From Eutypella sp. D-1 (taxonomy: Eukaryota > Ascomycota > Sordariomycetes > Xylariales > Diatrypaceae), in assembly GCA_023313575.1 (NCBI GenBank), contig JAJTTP010000008.1:62001-126000 (forward strand): a stretch of DNA of 64,000 bases, in the 5' to 3' direction. The position numbers were made by a program, and so were the translations under genes. This document shows, piece by piece, positions 24,601 to 34,178 of the stretch. Under the pieces are notes generated by a model that had not been told where the DNA came from, ran no database searches, and saw only the letters and a program-made list of their open reading frames with translations. How positions within the stretch are numbered: position 1 is the stretch's first letter; the number at the start of each line of letters is the position of its first letter.

Positions 24601-25193
24601 AATTTTTGTTTCTTGGCTGCATGAGATAGATGGACATCGCCACCCTCGTGCCTGGATGGCAGACATACGACAAGTGTCCCAATCATTCCGGGAACCTTTT
24701 CAGAATCCTTATGGGGTTTGAAAAACGAGCCCTTCTCGTAAAGCAGGAGCTTATATGGTTCGAATCGTACATTTCCCGGCCTATTCCTTGATCAGCGAGG
24801 CACTTGGTATTTATCGTTGAAGGGAACTTGCATGCCAAGATTCTTCGCAGCTTCACGAACCAGGAGGAGTACGAAGGGTTTCCAGTGTGGATTGGAACAC
24901 CGAAACTGGTTCGCATCGAGTTCCCAGGTGTTCCGGACTGCCGTGTCTACTACTGTTTCTTCGCCACGGCCAAATGGGGCTTGCTGGGATGACGCTCTGA
25001 TAGCTTCTGCATCGCGCACAACCAGCGGCAATGGAATCAGGGAACCTGCTACCTCGAGTCCGGGATTGACAAATATAGTCTCTCGTTTTAGGTGGGCGAA
25101 CTTTCCAGAGGACTTGATACTTGTTATCGTTCGCAACAAGTCAGTCTTCAGTGAGACGACGTCTGGGCCCTCTTCATCGCCCATTGTGCACAT
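21606..25193 (-). CDS. large 2-oxoglutarate/Fe(II) dioxygenase-like protein
   Basis: Five exons (25193-24832, 24780-23997, 23926-23496, 23440-23210, 23139-21606) join in phase to 1113 residues. The N-terminal third is a prolyl-4-hydroxylase-type double-stranded beta-helix. It has YKLLLYEKGSFF followed by the HxD iron ligands in KPHKDSEK (about H144 and D146). Next come GTLVVCLPS, the distal His in SDVTHEV (about H202) and, ten residues on, the 2-oxoglutarate Arg in SGHRLVLTYN (about R212), so the site looks complete. The next ~500 residues are mostly helical with no domain I recognise; they include a CxxC pair (WKCEKCEEL) that might bind zinc. The last ~170 residues are Pro/Gly-rich and end in DLTGE. 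The first intron (24781-24831) uses a GC donor and removes what would otherwise be an in-frame TGA. Substrate and location are unknown. Confidence 0.8.
24781..24831 (-). other. GC-AG intron (51 nt) in the dioxygenase-like gene
   Basis: Read without splicing, the frame meets a TGA at 24794-24792 between two conserved segments. Removing 51 nt that begin GCAAGT, the classic non-canonical donor, and end AATAG restores phase. It joins NLGM directly to PGNVRFEPYK. A CTGAT branch-like sequence sits 10-15 nt before the acceptor. Confidence 0.65.
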
Positions 25194-25948
25194 GTACGAT
25201 GAACTAGTTAAAAGTTAAGGTGACTGGATGAAGATACACCATCGTCGAGAGTATGTGGGTGACTAGGCCTAATGTCTAGACGCGTCAAAACACGACAAGC
25301 AGGGGTTACCATGGCAGCTACGATCACCTAGTACTCTTAGGTGGATTAAGAGGTGGACATCGCGCCAGGGGTCAATCGCGTGTACACGTGATATTAGTGA
25401 GCATCGCCCTATCATTTAGCCCCTTTTCTTATCCTTATTATAAGGCTTACAACTATGATACTCAGTACTTTGGTATGCCCATGGGCAAAAGGTAACCATT
25501 ATTAAGAATGGGCGACCATCCACACCTATGGGTTTTGGCGGGAGTATGGGTAGTGCCTCGACGGTTCCGCCTCCCCATGGACGCATAAGTACTTTAAGGA
25601 AAGGGACGCTTTTTAGGTGGCATGTTGAGTAGAGCTCCTTGAGTGGAGACGTAGAGAAATACTTCTTTTCGCACACGACTCGGCACGCAAACTCAAATCG
25701 CAGATTCACGAATCGGAATCAGATCAAATTCCAAAAATTGATGATAGATAGATATAATACTAAGCCCATCCCTGAACGCGCCAGGTTTTGCTGTAGGTAT
25801 GGCATTAATAAGCAACTTCTCTTGAGCGGGCTCACGTTAGCGCAGTTCTCCGCATTTGCCTAAAAGAGGGAGATGCCCAGTGTAATGGGCTCCCGCACAT
25901 TCCGCAAAACTCCGCATCTCTCCCGCATAGATCACTAACATCACAACG
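25194..25948. promoter_or_regulatory. divergent promoter region, dioxygenase-like gene and Zn2Cys6 factor
   Basis: About 750 bp separate the divergent starts. The right end holds the CCGCA cluster described separately. No gene is supported; the open frame at 25416-25709 (-) has no recognisable domain. Confidence 0.5.
25850..25927 (+). promoter_or_regulatory. CCGCA cluster upstream of the Zn2Cys6 factor
   Basis: The pentamer CCGCA occurs at 25850, 25893, 25902, 25912 and 25923, all on the + strand. The last four are 9, 10 and 11 bp apart and end 21 bp before the ATG. A matching array lies before the neighbouring dehydrogenase. CCG/CGG triplets are the usual core recognised by Zn2Cys6 proteins, so autoregulation is a reasonable inference. 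Confidence 0.55.
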
Positions 25949-27858
25949 ATGGCACCCGAAGATGAGTACGCAAAACGTGCGCGAAAGGCTTGCCTTCCAT
26001 GTCGACGTAGTAAAAGGCGCTGCGACAAGAAAGTCCCTAGCTGTGATCTTTGTATCAAAAAGGAGGTCGAATGCAGTTATCCGGTTCGCCATAAAGCCAC
26101 TGATGCCAAAGTTCGAGATGGCCAAGCCTGGAGTCTCTCGACACCTGATGCTTCGCCGCTAGAATATAATTCGCACAACGATGAGCGCGAACAATCGTCG
26201 AGCATCCCTTCTTTGGGAAAAGCTGATGCAAATGCCATTCAATACATCGCGCCGCGTATCTTTCGGCAGGCACGACTTGAACTCCCGCGGCTCAGTTTAC
26301 CAGTCCCTAACGACGTTTCCCACCTAGTAGGGGATGCCTCTTCCATTCGTGACATTGCGGCAACCTTTTTTAGAACTATTCATAGGTGGTATCCCATCGT
26401 TTCCAAGCAAGCTTTCTTTACCTGTCTTCTCAACCCCTTATCGCAGCGGCAGACGGAGCTTAGCCTCCTTGCCCTATGCATGAGGCTTTCTTGCACTGCT
26501 CCCTCCGAGGCGGACGAGGAGAATGGCAATAAAACTGCGTTATACCGTGTCGCTAAAAGGTATCATCACGAAGTGGAAACAGCTGGCGTTCAGTCAATAC
26601 ATGTTCTCCAGGCAGGAATCCTCATCGCTATCTATGAGCTTGGACAGGCAATCTATCCGGCTGCATACTTAACTGTGGGCGCGTGTGCGCGGCTTGGGCT
26701 AGGGTTAGGAATCAACAACCTTTCTCTGGCCTCTCCAGGTGGCATCGATGAGCGATCGTGGAACGAGATTGAAGAGAAGCGGAGGGTGTGGTGGGCAGTA
26801 TTAATCCTTGACCGGTCAGTTTTAGATCTACGGCATCGTCCATGACCATTGCACACTACACGTCGACGGTCCATATACTGACACGGCCCAGATTTATAAA
26901 TCTTGGCGACCCCACGAGGCCCTTGTCGACTGAGGATCCAACCTTCGACACTTACCTGCCAGTTGACGATGCCGCCTGGGGCGACTCCGTAAGACTGGTC
27001 TCTTCTCCACACACGACTCTCGGTAATATGGATTGCTAACGTACGTATGCAATGACTATAGACCGCAAAGCCAGGAGATGCTGTTAGAATCTCGAACGGA
27101 TTTACGCTTGAAATGGGAAGCTTCGCCAGGCTAGCCCAGGCAACCTACTTGCTCAGTCAAGCCCTCCGGGAGATAAAAACAACAAGTGGCGAAGGCAACA
27201 CACCCCATGATAAGGACACCACACAGCTCAGACGCACGCTGCTCGCCCTCGTCCACGCTACGGACAGAGAGGTGGCCCTAAGGAGGTTAGAGCTTTGCGC
27301 TCAATCAGTACTTAGCCTCAGGTAAGTAGTATTAAATGGAAGACATCCAATCACAGAAGATATCTAACAGTGGGAAGCACTATATTACTGCTTCAAGAGC
27401 ATCACCTCGAAGAGGACGCTGGCGGTGATGGTAATACTACTAAGCCACCGCTCGAAAGTCTCTGGCCCGAGGCTCGCACAGCGTTAGATCGGTTGTCCGC
27501 GGCGGCTATATCCTACAACGACGCCTGCACCGGTGCCTGCGCTCTCATTCCAGACGCTTCAGACCACGTCCCTATATTTCTCATGCATGTGATGTATCAG
27601 GTTGCTTGCATCCTCTTGAGCCTTTCCCCAGCTACACGGGATGGTGGGATTGGTGACAAGATAGCGGCAATCAAGCAATTGCTTCAACTGGTTAATTCTA
27701 GGTGGCGCCTTGCTGGTAAGTAATGAAGGAGAACCGTTTTATATTTTCACGAAACGCTAAACCCTCTTCTAGGTGTATACTTACGAATCTTGGAGGCCCG
27801 TGAGATTACCATATCTTCAGAGACCATCAAGGCACGATTCGAGGTTATAACATCCTAA
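25949..27858 (+). CDS. Zn2Cys6 fungal-specific transcription factor
   Basis: Five exons (25949-26814, 26892-26988, 27062-27321, 27357-27715, 27773-27858) give 555 residues. The binuclear zinc cluster is complete: C-x2-C-x6-C-x6-C-x2-C-x6-C at residues 15-43 with basic residues between. The middle region matches the fungal transcription factor domain, with the typical segments LGLGINNLSL, EEKRRVWW and LDRFINLGDPTRPL, the last created by splicing at 26814/26892. The intron at 27322-27356 is only 35 nt; it has a perfect GTAAGT donor, and the joined frame reads smoothly, whereas the other nearby acceptor shifts the frame. The gene lies tail to tail with a short-chain dehydrogenase, 57 bp apart, and both have CCGCA clusters upstream. 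It is likely a pathway-specific regulator; its targets are inferred only. Confidence 0.87.
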
Positions 27859-27915
27859 TTATTACACCCCACCTCTTCTCGAACGGGCTCTCGACACGGA
27901 AGGTCGATTAATATT

Positions 27916-28976
27916 CTAGAAGGGGATCTTTGCTCCGTCATGGTTGAAGAATGCCCCGGAGTCCTCGATAGTAAGACCGTCTAGGACTTTTATACAATCG
28001 GCGGCCGATCTCTCAACGGGAAGACTCTCAGTGTCGGGGGCGTACTTTGCCATCCACTCGCTGATCCCACTTCCTAGCTCCGTGGCACCAACCCAGCCTA
28101 CATCATCTTTAGTCAGCGAGCTGAATAACCTTCTGCTTGTTTGAGGGAGAGGGGTCTTGGCAAGGGGCCGCCCTCTGGAGAGCAAAGAACATGCATACCA
28201 GGATGGATGATAGCCATAGTAATTCCCTCGGGCTTTAGGACAGAGCTCCATTTCCGGGCCAACCTAGTAATCACACATACTATTGTCAGCCAGTTCACCC
28301 TACGTAATGGAAGCTTTGCCCGCTCAGAAACTTGTCTCTGGATCACGGTTAGACTCACATGTTAAGTGCAGCCCTGGCAACGGAATAACCATTCGCCAGG
28401 TTCGGCAGAGACGCAGCAGCCTGGATCGAGCCTAGACTAGAAGAGACAACCAAGATCCTCTTGGCATCGCTCTTGCGGATAAGAGGTAGAAACTCCCGCA
28501 CGACCAGAAGCGGTGCAGTGACAGTGAAATTTAGTTCAGATGTGAACGTTTCGACGTCCCTAGACTCATTGTTAGCGTTTACAAAGCCGAGAGTAGACGG
28601 GGCCCTGCATACAGCTCCTCGAACGCCTTCAGTTCGTTGTAAGACACACCGGCGCTGCTAATGAGATGGTCGAGGCCGCCGGGAAGCAGCTGCGCCGTCT
28701 TCTTGGCTGCCGCGCGAATGCTCTCTAGCTTAGAGACGTCGAGGTCTATGAGGAATAGTCTGCCGCTCTTGGCCTGGGCCTTGAGCTCTTGCAGACCGGA
28801 TGAGTCCGCAGTGTTCCTAGCGGTAGCTATTACGGTGTTGTCCTTGTTTTTGAGCTGCGGTTTTGGGTAAGCTATGGCGTGTCAGAAAATGTGGAATAGG
28901 GCTATGGACCGACCAATTCAGCGGCGAAACCCAGTCCGAGACCGCGGCTTGCTCCTGTGATCAGGTATGAAGGCAT
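27916..28976 (-). CDS. short-chain dehydrogenase/reductase with YxxxR site
   Basis: Five exons (28976-28910, 28871-28613, 28559-28359, 28263-28199, 28097-27916) give 257 residues, normal for a classical SDR. The protein opens with the Rossmann motif TGASRGLG (residues 7-14); VIATARN and DLDVS follow in the right order, and ISSAG stands where NNAG is usual. The catalytic Ser is in VVSSSLG, and HPGWV follows the active site. The catalytic tetrad Lys is replaced: the motif reads GYSVARAALN, so YxxxR instead of YxxxK (codon AGG). Similar fungal SDRs of the CsgA/sniffer type reduce or oxidise small carbonyls with NAD(P); the substrate is unknown. The first intron is only 38 nt. A TATAAAAA box lies about 130 bp before the ATG and a CCGCA array about 290 bp before it. 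Confidence 0.87.
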
Positions 28977-29105
28977 GGTGAGAAACCTGGAGGTATGTTA
29001 TTGATATAGTTAAGATAGAAAGCTTTTGCGGCCTAGGCAATTGTGGTTTCGGTATCGAGTGAGATGCAATGCTCAGGCCTCAAACAGTATTCGAGAAACA
29101 ACATC

Positions 29106-29113
29106 TTTTTATA
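29106..29113 (-). promoter_or_regulatory. TATA box of the dehydrogenase gene
   Basis: TATAAAAA reads on the minus strand about 130 bp upstream of the dehydrogenase ATG, between the gene and the CCGCA array. Spacing fits a fungal core promoter. Confidence 0.5.
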
Positions 29114-29265
29114 GTCCATGTTCGTAGGTATCGTCTGATTTGTAAACATCTCATTGATTTCGTGAGATCAATCTTTCCCCTGGAGCTAATGTCCGCCGAT
29201 TCTACGGAGTACCGCCGGAGATGATAGCGGCCTGCGGTAGTTGGTGGGGCAAGGCCAGCTTGCAC

Positions 29266-29310
29266 CCGCACGTTTCCGCAACATACCGCAAAGTACCGCA
29301 AATATCCGTC
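29266..29310 (+). promoter_or_regulatory. CCGCA array with exact 10-bp spacing
   Basis: CCGCA begins at 29266, 29276, 29286 and 29296, and a degenerate CCGTC at 29306, so every unit starts exactly 10 bp after the last. The 5 bp between units differ, so this is a series of sites and not a simple tandem repeat. One more copy in the opposite orientation (TGCGG) lies at 29233-29237. All units face the same side of the helix. Confidence 0.6.
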
Positions 29311-29340
29311 GCGCATTGCAGTGTCCCTCAATATACTTCG

Positions 29341-29347
29341 TATAAAA
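29341..29347 (+). promoter_or_regulatory. TATA-like box facing right, beside the CCGCA array
   Basis: TATAAAA follows the CCGCA array by about 30 bp on the + strand. It mirrors the minus-strand TATA box of the dehydrogenase, as in a two-way promoter, but no open frame of any length was found to its right. Confidence 0.3.
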
Positions 29348-31779
29348 CTATAGTTTATTCTTCCAGATATCCTTATAGGCAGACAGATGTCGATCTGGGA
29401 AGACTATTCCTGTCGGACTAATTAGATAAACCTAGCAGGCTTCGGACTGGTCCCGCTATGAGACAATCATAGGGGCCAGTCGCGCTGTTCATTGAGCCCG
29501 ACTCGACGTTCTTACTGCCCGCAAGCCAAGTCTAGGGTCGAACACATGTCTCAATTCTCGTCATATTCATGAGACGGCAGATATTATCGGACCAAAACGA
29601 CGAAGTGAACGTGCATAGGACTACGTGTTAAGGCTTATTGAAGACACTCTTGGGTCCTAAGCATCATACTCAAGCAATGTACGTCTTGCATTGGCAAAAC
29701 CCGATCGACTGATATTCAGGTCAGTCAATGCCAGGTCGCATGCAACCTTCATCGCTATCCTAGACTACTCCCCTGAATCAAGAATCCATGGCTCTTACCT
29801 AATCAGACCGGACAAAATTGATGGATTATCCTTTTCGCCGCTATCTCGATTTCTATTCATGGAGGACATATCATAGCTACATTTTCGACCGCAATAGATT
29901 GCCGGTATTTGTGAGACATAGTTATCAGGCTTGCCCATTCACTGTTCGAAATGCCCCTTCCGGCACTAGTACCCGGTTCATCCAGGCGAAGTTCGTCGTT
30001 GGCGACGGTAGAAAAAGAAAAAACACGAGTCGTCAATCTGAAGCGTTTGTATCACTCTAGAATCTCGCCCTAATACCCCGAATAGATTGTGAGGTTTCAA
30101 AATACTGCATAGCCTTGGCCAGCCCCCTGAGGCTGTAGTTGGCAACGAGGGCGTCGCTACATACCGATTGGGGTCGCTCACGGCCCACCCACCGGCGAAA
30201 AGGTGGCCTGCGACACACTTGTAGTGCGCAATACACAAGTACAAGCTGGGGTAGGGTGGCGTGGATATGTCGCGATGTCACCAACGAGTAGAATATAGCA
30301 AGCTACTGGTAATGGTTGCTTTCCTACTTCGCATCAAATGCTGGATTCGAAATATACAGGTCACCGAGCGAAGCACCGTTGGCAAAAAAGACGAAAATGT
30401 ATGTGTCCCTGGTAGGGTTAGTGTATCTTTAATTGCATGCCGGTGGCAATTACAGGTGCTGGAATAGGCGTTGTGGCTGTGGCGGGCGTGCTGGAACTCA
30501 GGCTTGCTCAGGGTACTGTAGCGGTGGCGTTGGATTTCCAGATTGGGGGCCCTTAGTTTCACAGATACGTGCACAGGCTTACGTGACATGACACAAAAAT
30601 AGAAGACTTGTTCAGGGACTTGCAGGCAAGGCAGGTGATTCCAAGAAGATGGTATTGATGGTGGTAATGATGTTGTAGAATCTAAGTTCTACAGTCTGGC
30701 ATGAGATCGGTGGGACCGTCCAAATACCACCCACTGGGCTAGGGTCGCCCCTACGGCAGGCACAAGGTTACGCAGCCCAAGAACAAAGGGGGACGGGTAT
30801 TGCCCATCCTCGTATAGAGGAAAGTACACTGCCAGTTGAGGGTAACGCCAAACCCAAGCCACGTTGGAGTCCTCAAGCATACTGCGCTTCATCACCGATA
30901 ACGAAAGACTAAGTATTATATGAATGTTCTTTCTTTTTGTTCTTGAAGGAACCATTACAATAACTAAGGCGCATATGGGGCAGCCGTTGCATACCACAGC
31001 CTACTTTACACTACGTGTTTGAGCGCCTATATTCAAGTTGATGTTCTGACTATGACCCACATAAGCGAACTTATATCGCCGCCCTAGTTGAGCAAAAATG
31101 GCCATGCGGCTCGAATATTTTCATACCAATGCTGATCGTTCGAATATGTAAAGAGTGAAGTTCCCTGTAAAAAGGTATACAACTAGAAGTGGAAGGCCAG
31201 TGTAACACTATATCATTGAATGCACTGCGCCGCAGCTTGCGGTAGGCTGTTCGGGACACGAAGGATAAATTCAGGAGATGAGCGGCTGGCTTTCGCCGAT
31301 CGCCAATCACCGAAACGGGACAATGTGAAATCTAAGTCAGTATCACCACACCATTGCAACGTTATAATGTAGTACCTTCAGCTTCGACGCTGCATGGCAC
31401 TTTTGCGCCTTATCCAGAGCACAGAGAAATTATCGGGGACACAGGATGGGGGCCAAGAATTGAGCCCTATCATCATGTCTCCTATTATAGCATCGACCTG
31501 GGCCTAGCCTGACCCCCTTAAAACCGTTTCCAACGGCATTTCAGGACCATATACTAAGATCGATTGACAATCCCAATTTGAGCAATCGTTCTGGACCTGA
31601 GACGCTCTTCGAACTTACCAACTTTTGTTTTGCTCCGAGAATCCAGTTACATCCTCTCCAGCGAAATTGCTGACGCGGCAGTGACGCCGTGCACGTCGAC
31701 CGTCGTCGAGGCTTATTGAACGTCCATATATCCGATTTTCGCACGCATATGATATACGACAGTTAGATTCAGTGTCAAA

Positions 31780-33407
31780 ATGGGCTCGCCCAACGACTCA
31801 TGGATAGCGCCCTCGCTATCCGAACTCGACATATCCAAGTCCAACTGTGAGCTGGCTACCACTTGGGCTGCAGCTTATATCCAGGCCCTAACAAAGAAGA
31901 AAACACTTGTCGATGTGTCAACTGTACTCATGAATGATTACCTACGATCCATGATACCACAGAACTCTAGTCAACCATCAGATGCGAATTTGACTCTATG
32001 GACTCTGCGTCTAGTTGGTAAAACTCACGAATATGAGAAGAGCCCTGAATACGACCAGTGGTTCAATAGCACATTGTATAAGCCGATCATGGGGTGCGAG
32101 GGTTCAATTTGTAAGAAATTAGACTGGCAGGGCGATCCAGATGTTTCTGGAATAGGAGTAAGTTCACCCATTTACCTTGAAGCACCCTTTTACCCATGCT
32201 AATTATCACAAATAGATGATGATCTGTTACTATGTCGGTAGGTAGAGCTATCGCTGAATGTCTTACGAGACCCAGGCACTTTCGCTGTACAATCGAGATA
32301 TACACGCTCAAAGTTGTCTTTTCCTCTCCGCATCAAGTACTAATCGCTGGTATCTGGTTTAGCCTTAGTTCTTGCCACCCTATACTTCCTGGTGTTATCA
32401 GCTACCAGGGTTGGGTTGATCAAAACGAGCCATTATCCGAGCCCAAAGTCAATGATGGATAGAGTTATAGAAAGCTTCCAAGAATCAGTCAACACGTTCT
32501 TGGACGCCTCTTTGATATTCGCTGCAGCCATGCTTGGGGCCGCTGTGGTGCGTCATGCGTCCTTCATTCGTGGTACGCCATATCCATCTTACGGAATGAT
32601 GGGCTCTGTGTTTATGTCAGCGTTCTCGATATTCCCAGCCATGATTCTACAGGCCGTTGCAGATGGTCCACGGAAGCACTGGGTCCGCCACCTTTTATGG
32701 TTTACGGTCATAGTCTCTACCATCGCTGCAGATGTCCTGTATCGGTGTGCTACCACGATGCAAGGGTTCCTAAGTGAGCATGACCTCATCACCCTGGAAC
32801 AGAATGAGGACTTTTCGGGGCTGGGAAACTTTATTTGGCCGGATCAATGCGAAGACACGAAGATCAAGAAAGACATCGCGCTGGCCCTTAGGATAGGGCA
32901 TATTATACTCGCCGTCAACTTCATTTGGTGGTTTTGCTACCTGGTGCTGGTCATGATTCCCCACCGTTGGAAGCGTTCCTGGAGTTCAAGACCTAGATGG
33001 TGCAGAACAGAGCTAGACTGGAGGACAAGCTTCAGCATAGTCAATGGGCTCTTCTGTATCGCTATCGCATGCTTCTTCATCGGCCTGTTTCATAGATACA
33101 GGATATCAGTCCACAAATTCTCTGGGTCAGACAAGGATAAGGACTGGCAGTTCGGCCAGGTCCTAGCCCTCGCGACCTGGGTTCCTGTGATTGTGGACTT
33201 TTTTGCCATCCTTTTCTGTGAGTTCCTCTCAAACGCACGTTGAACTGCCTTAATGTTGCTACTGACACCGTGATAGATGGACCAGAAAGGGGCTTGGGGG
33301 GCAAAGTTTCAGAGCACTACCGTATAGTGCCTAATCTGGATGATCACAACAAGGATGTTCAAGAATTGGAACGACTACGTAGTTATAGTCCTAGGAACCT
33401 TGTATGA
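31780..33407 (+). CDS. multispanning membrane protein, unknown function
   Basis: Four exons (31780-32157, 32216-32237, 32363-33217, 33277-33407) join in phase to 461 residues; the second is only 22 nt. The N-terminal ~125 residues are soluble, with several Cys and a DWQGDPDVSGIG segment leading into the first membrane segment (start MMICYYVALVLATLYFLVLS). About six more hydrophobic segments follow across residues 130-420, with the soluble loop NFIWPDQCEDTK between two of them, and a hydrophilic tail of about 40 residues. This layout (Cys-bearing head, CxxxxC-type pair, WQGNPDI-like motif, then seven segments) is one I associate with uncharacterised ascomycete membrane proteins. I cannot assign a function. 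No signal peptide is evident. Confidence 0.8.
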
Positions 33408-34178
33408 TAACTTGGCGGCGGTATGGATGGTGGTGTCTTCTGAAAATGGAGTCGTTCAAGCATAATTAGGGGTAATAACCATGTAAAATTTCTGAGCTGT
33501 AGTATTTTTTCATCTCACAAATGCCGGAAGAGTTTGGATAAATGTAGTTGACTGTTTGCTCTTCTGTATAAACGTCTCGTACCTGTCCTTTAATTGTGAC
33601 CCTCTTAAGCTCTCAAAGTATAGTATTTCATCCGAAATCTTGATGAACAGCATCCTCTTCTCAGAATGTTGCTATTAGAAAGCCGAAAATTATACGTCTA
33701 TAGAACAACTTACATTAAGTGACCTAACAGAGAGTATCAGTTGCTGCATACCAAGCCCAATGAATAAATGAAACCTGGACAGTCCACGCGATTACGCCAA
33801 ACGTAGCTTTAATTCGGACATGAAACTTGGAAATATTTTCATGCAAGTAATAGAATAGACCGAGAAGTTTTTGTTCGAAAAACTAATTACGGTGCGACCT
33901 AACTTCCAGATTATCAATTCAGGGGTAGGTGACTTGCGATAAAAGTGGAGAACGGGGTGACGAGAATGGGGATCTAAATAAACAAACGGATTCTGCGCCG
34001 GCTTCCATCGTGTATACACTGTAAGAGTTAATACTTAAATGTAGTATAAAAGTAAAGTCCTTGTTATAATAAGTGTAATGAATAACTAACTCCTTAACTC
34101 CCAGAGGAGCTAATCCCCTCGCGCCTCCCCTAATAAGAAAGAAGGTTCGTAGTCTACAGCTTCTGAGAGCCCCATTAC
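33408..34178. other. convergent 3' intergenic region
   Basis: The region lies between the 3' ends of the membrane protein gene (+) and the chitin deacetylase gene (-). It is AT-rich, with no supported gene; an open frame at 33792-34019 (-) has no recognisable domain. Confidence 0.5.

Larger units (their letters stand above)
28977..31779. other. intergenic, about 2.8 kb, with dehydrogenase promoter
   Basis: The left end is the dehydrogenase promoter, with the CCGCA array and TATA boxes listed separately. I found no convincing gene in the rest. A minus-strand frame at 31071-31310 contains a stretch like an F-box leucine-rich helix (HLLNLSFVSRTAYRKL) but is too short and isolated to call a gene. 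Confidence 0.45.

Noticed and set aside
24792..24794. In-frame TGA in the dioxygenase-like gene taken as a nonsense mutation
   Set aside because: A phase-correct 51-nt GC-AG intron with a strong GCAAGT donor removes it and joins conserved segments.
25193..27858. Transcription factor, dehydrogenase and dioxygenase read as a secondary-metabolite cluster
   Set aside because: No backbone synthase, P450 or efflux pump lies nearby, and the dioxygenase is of the P4H type rather than the small-molecule type.
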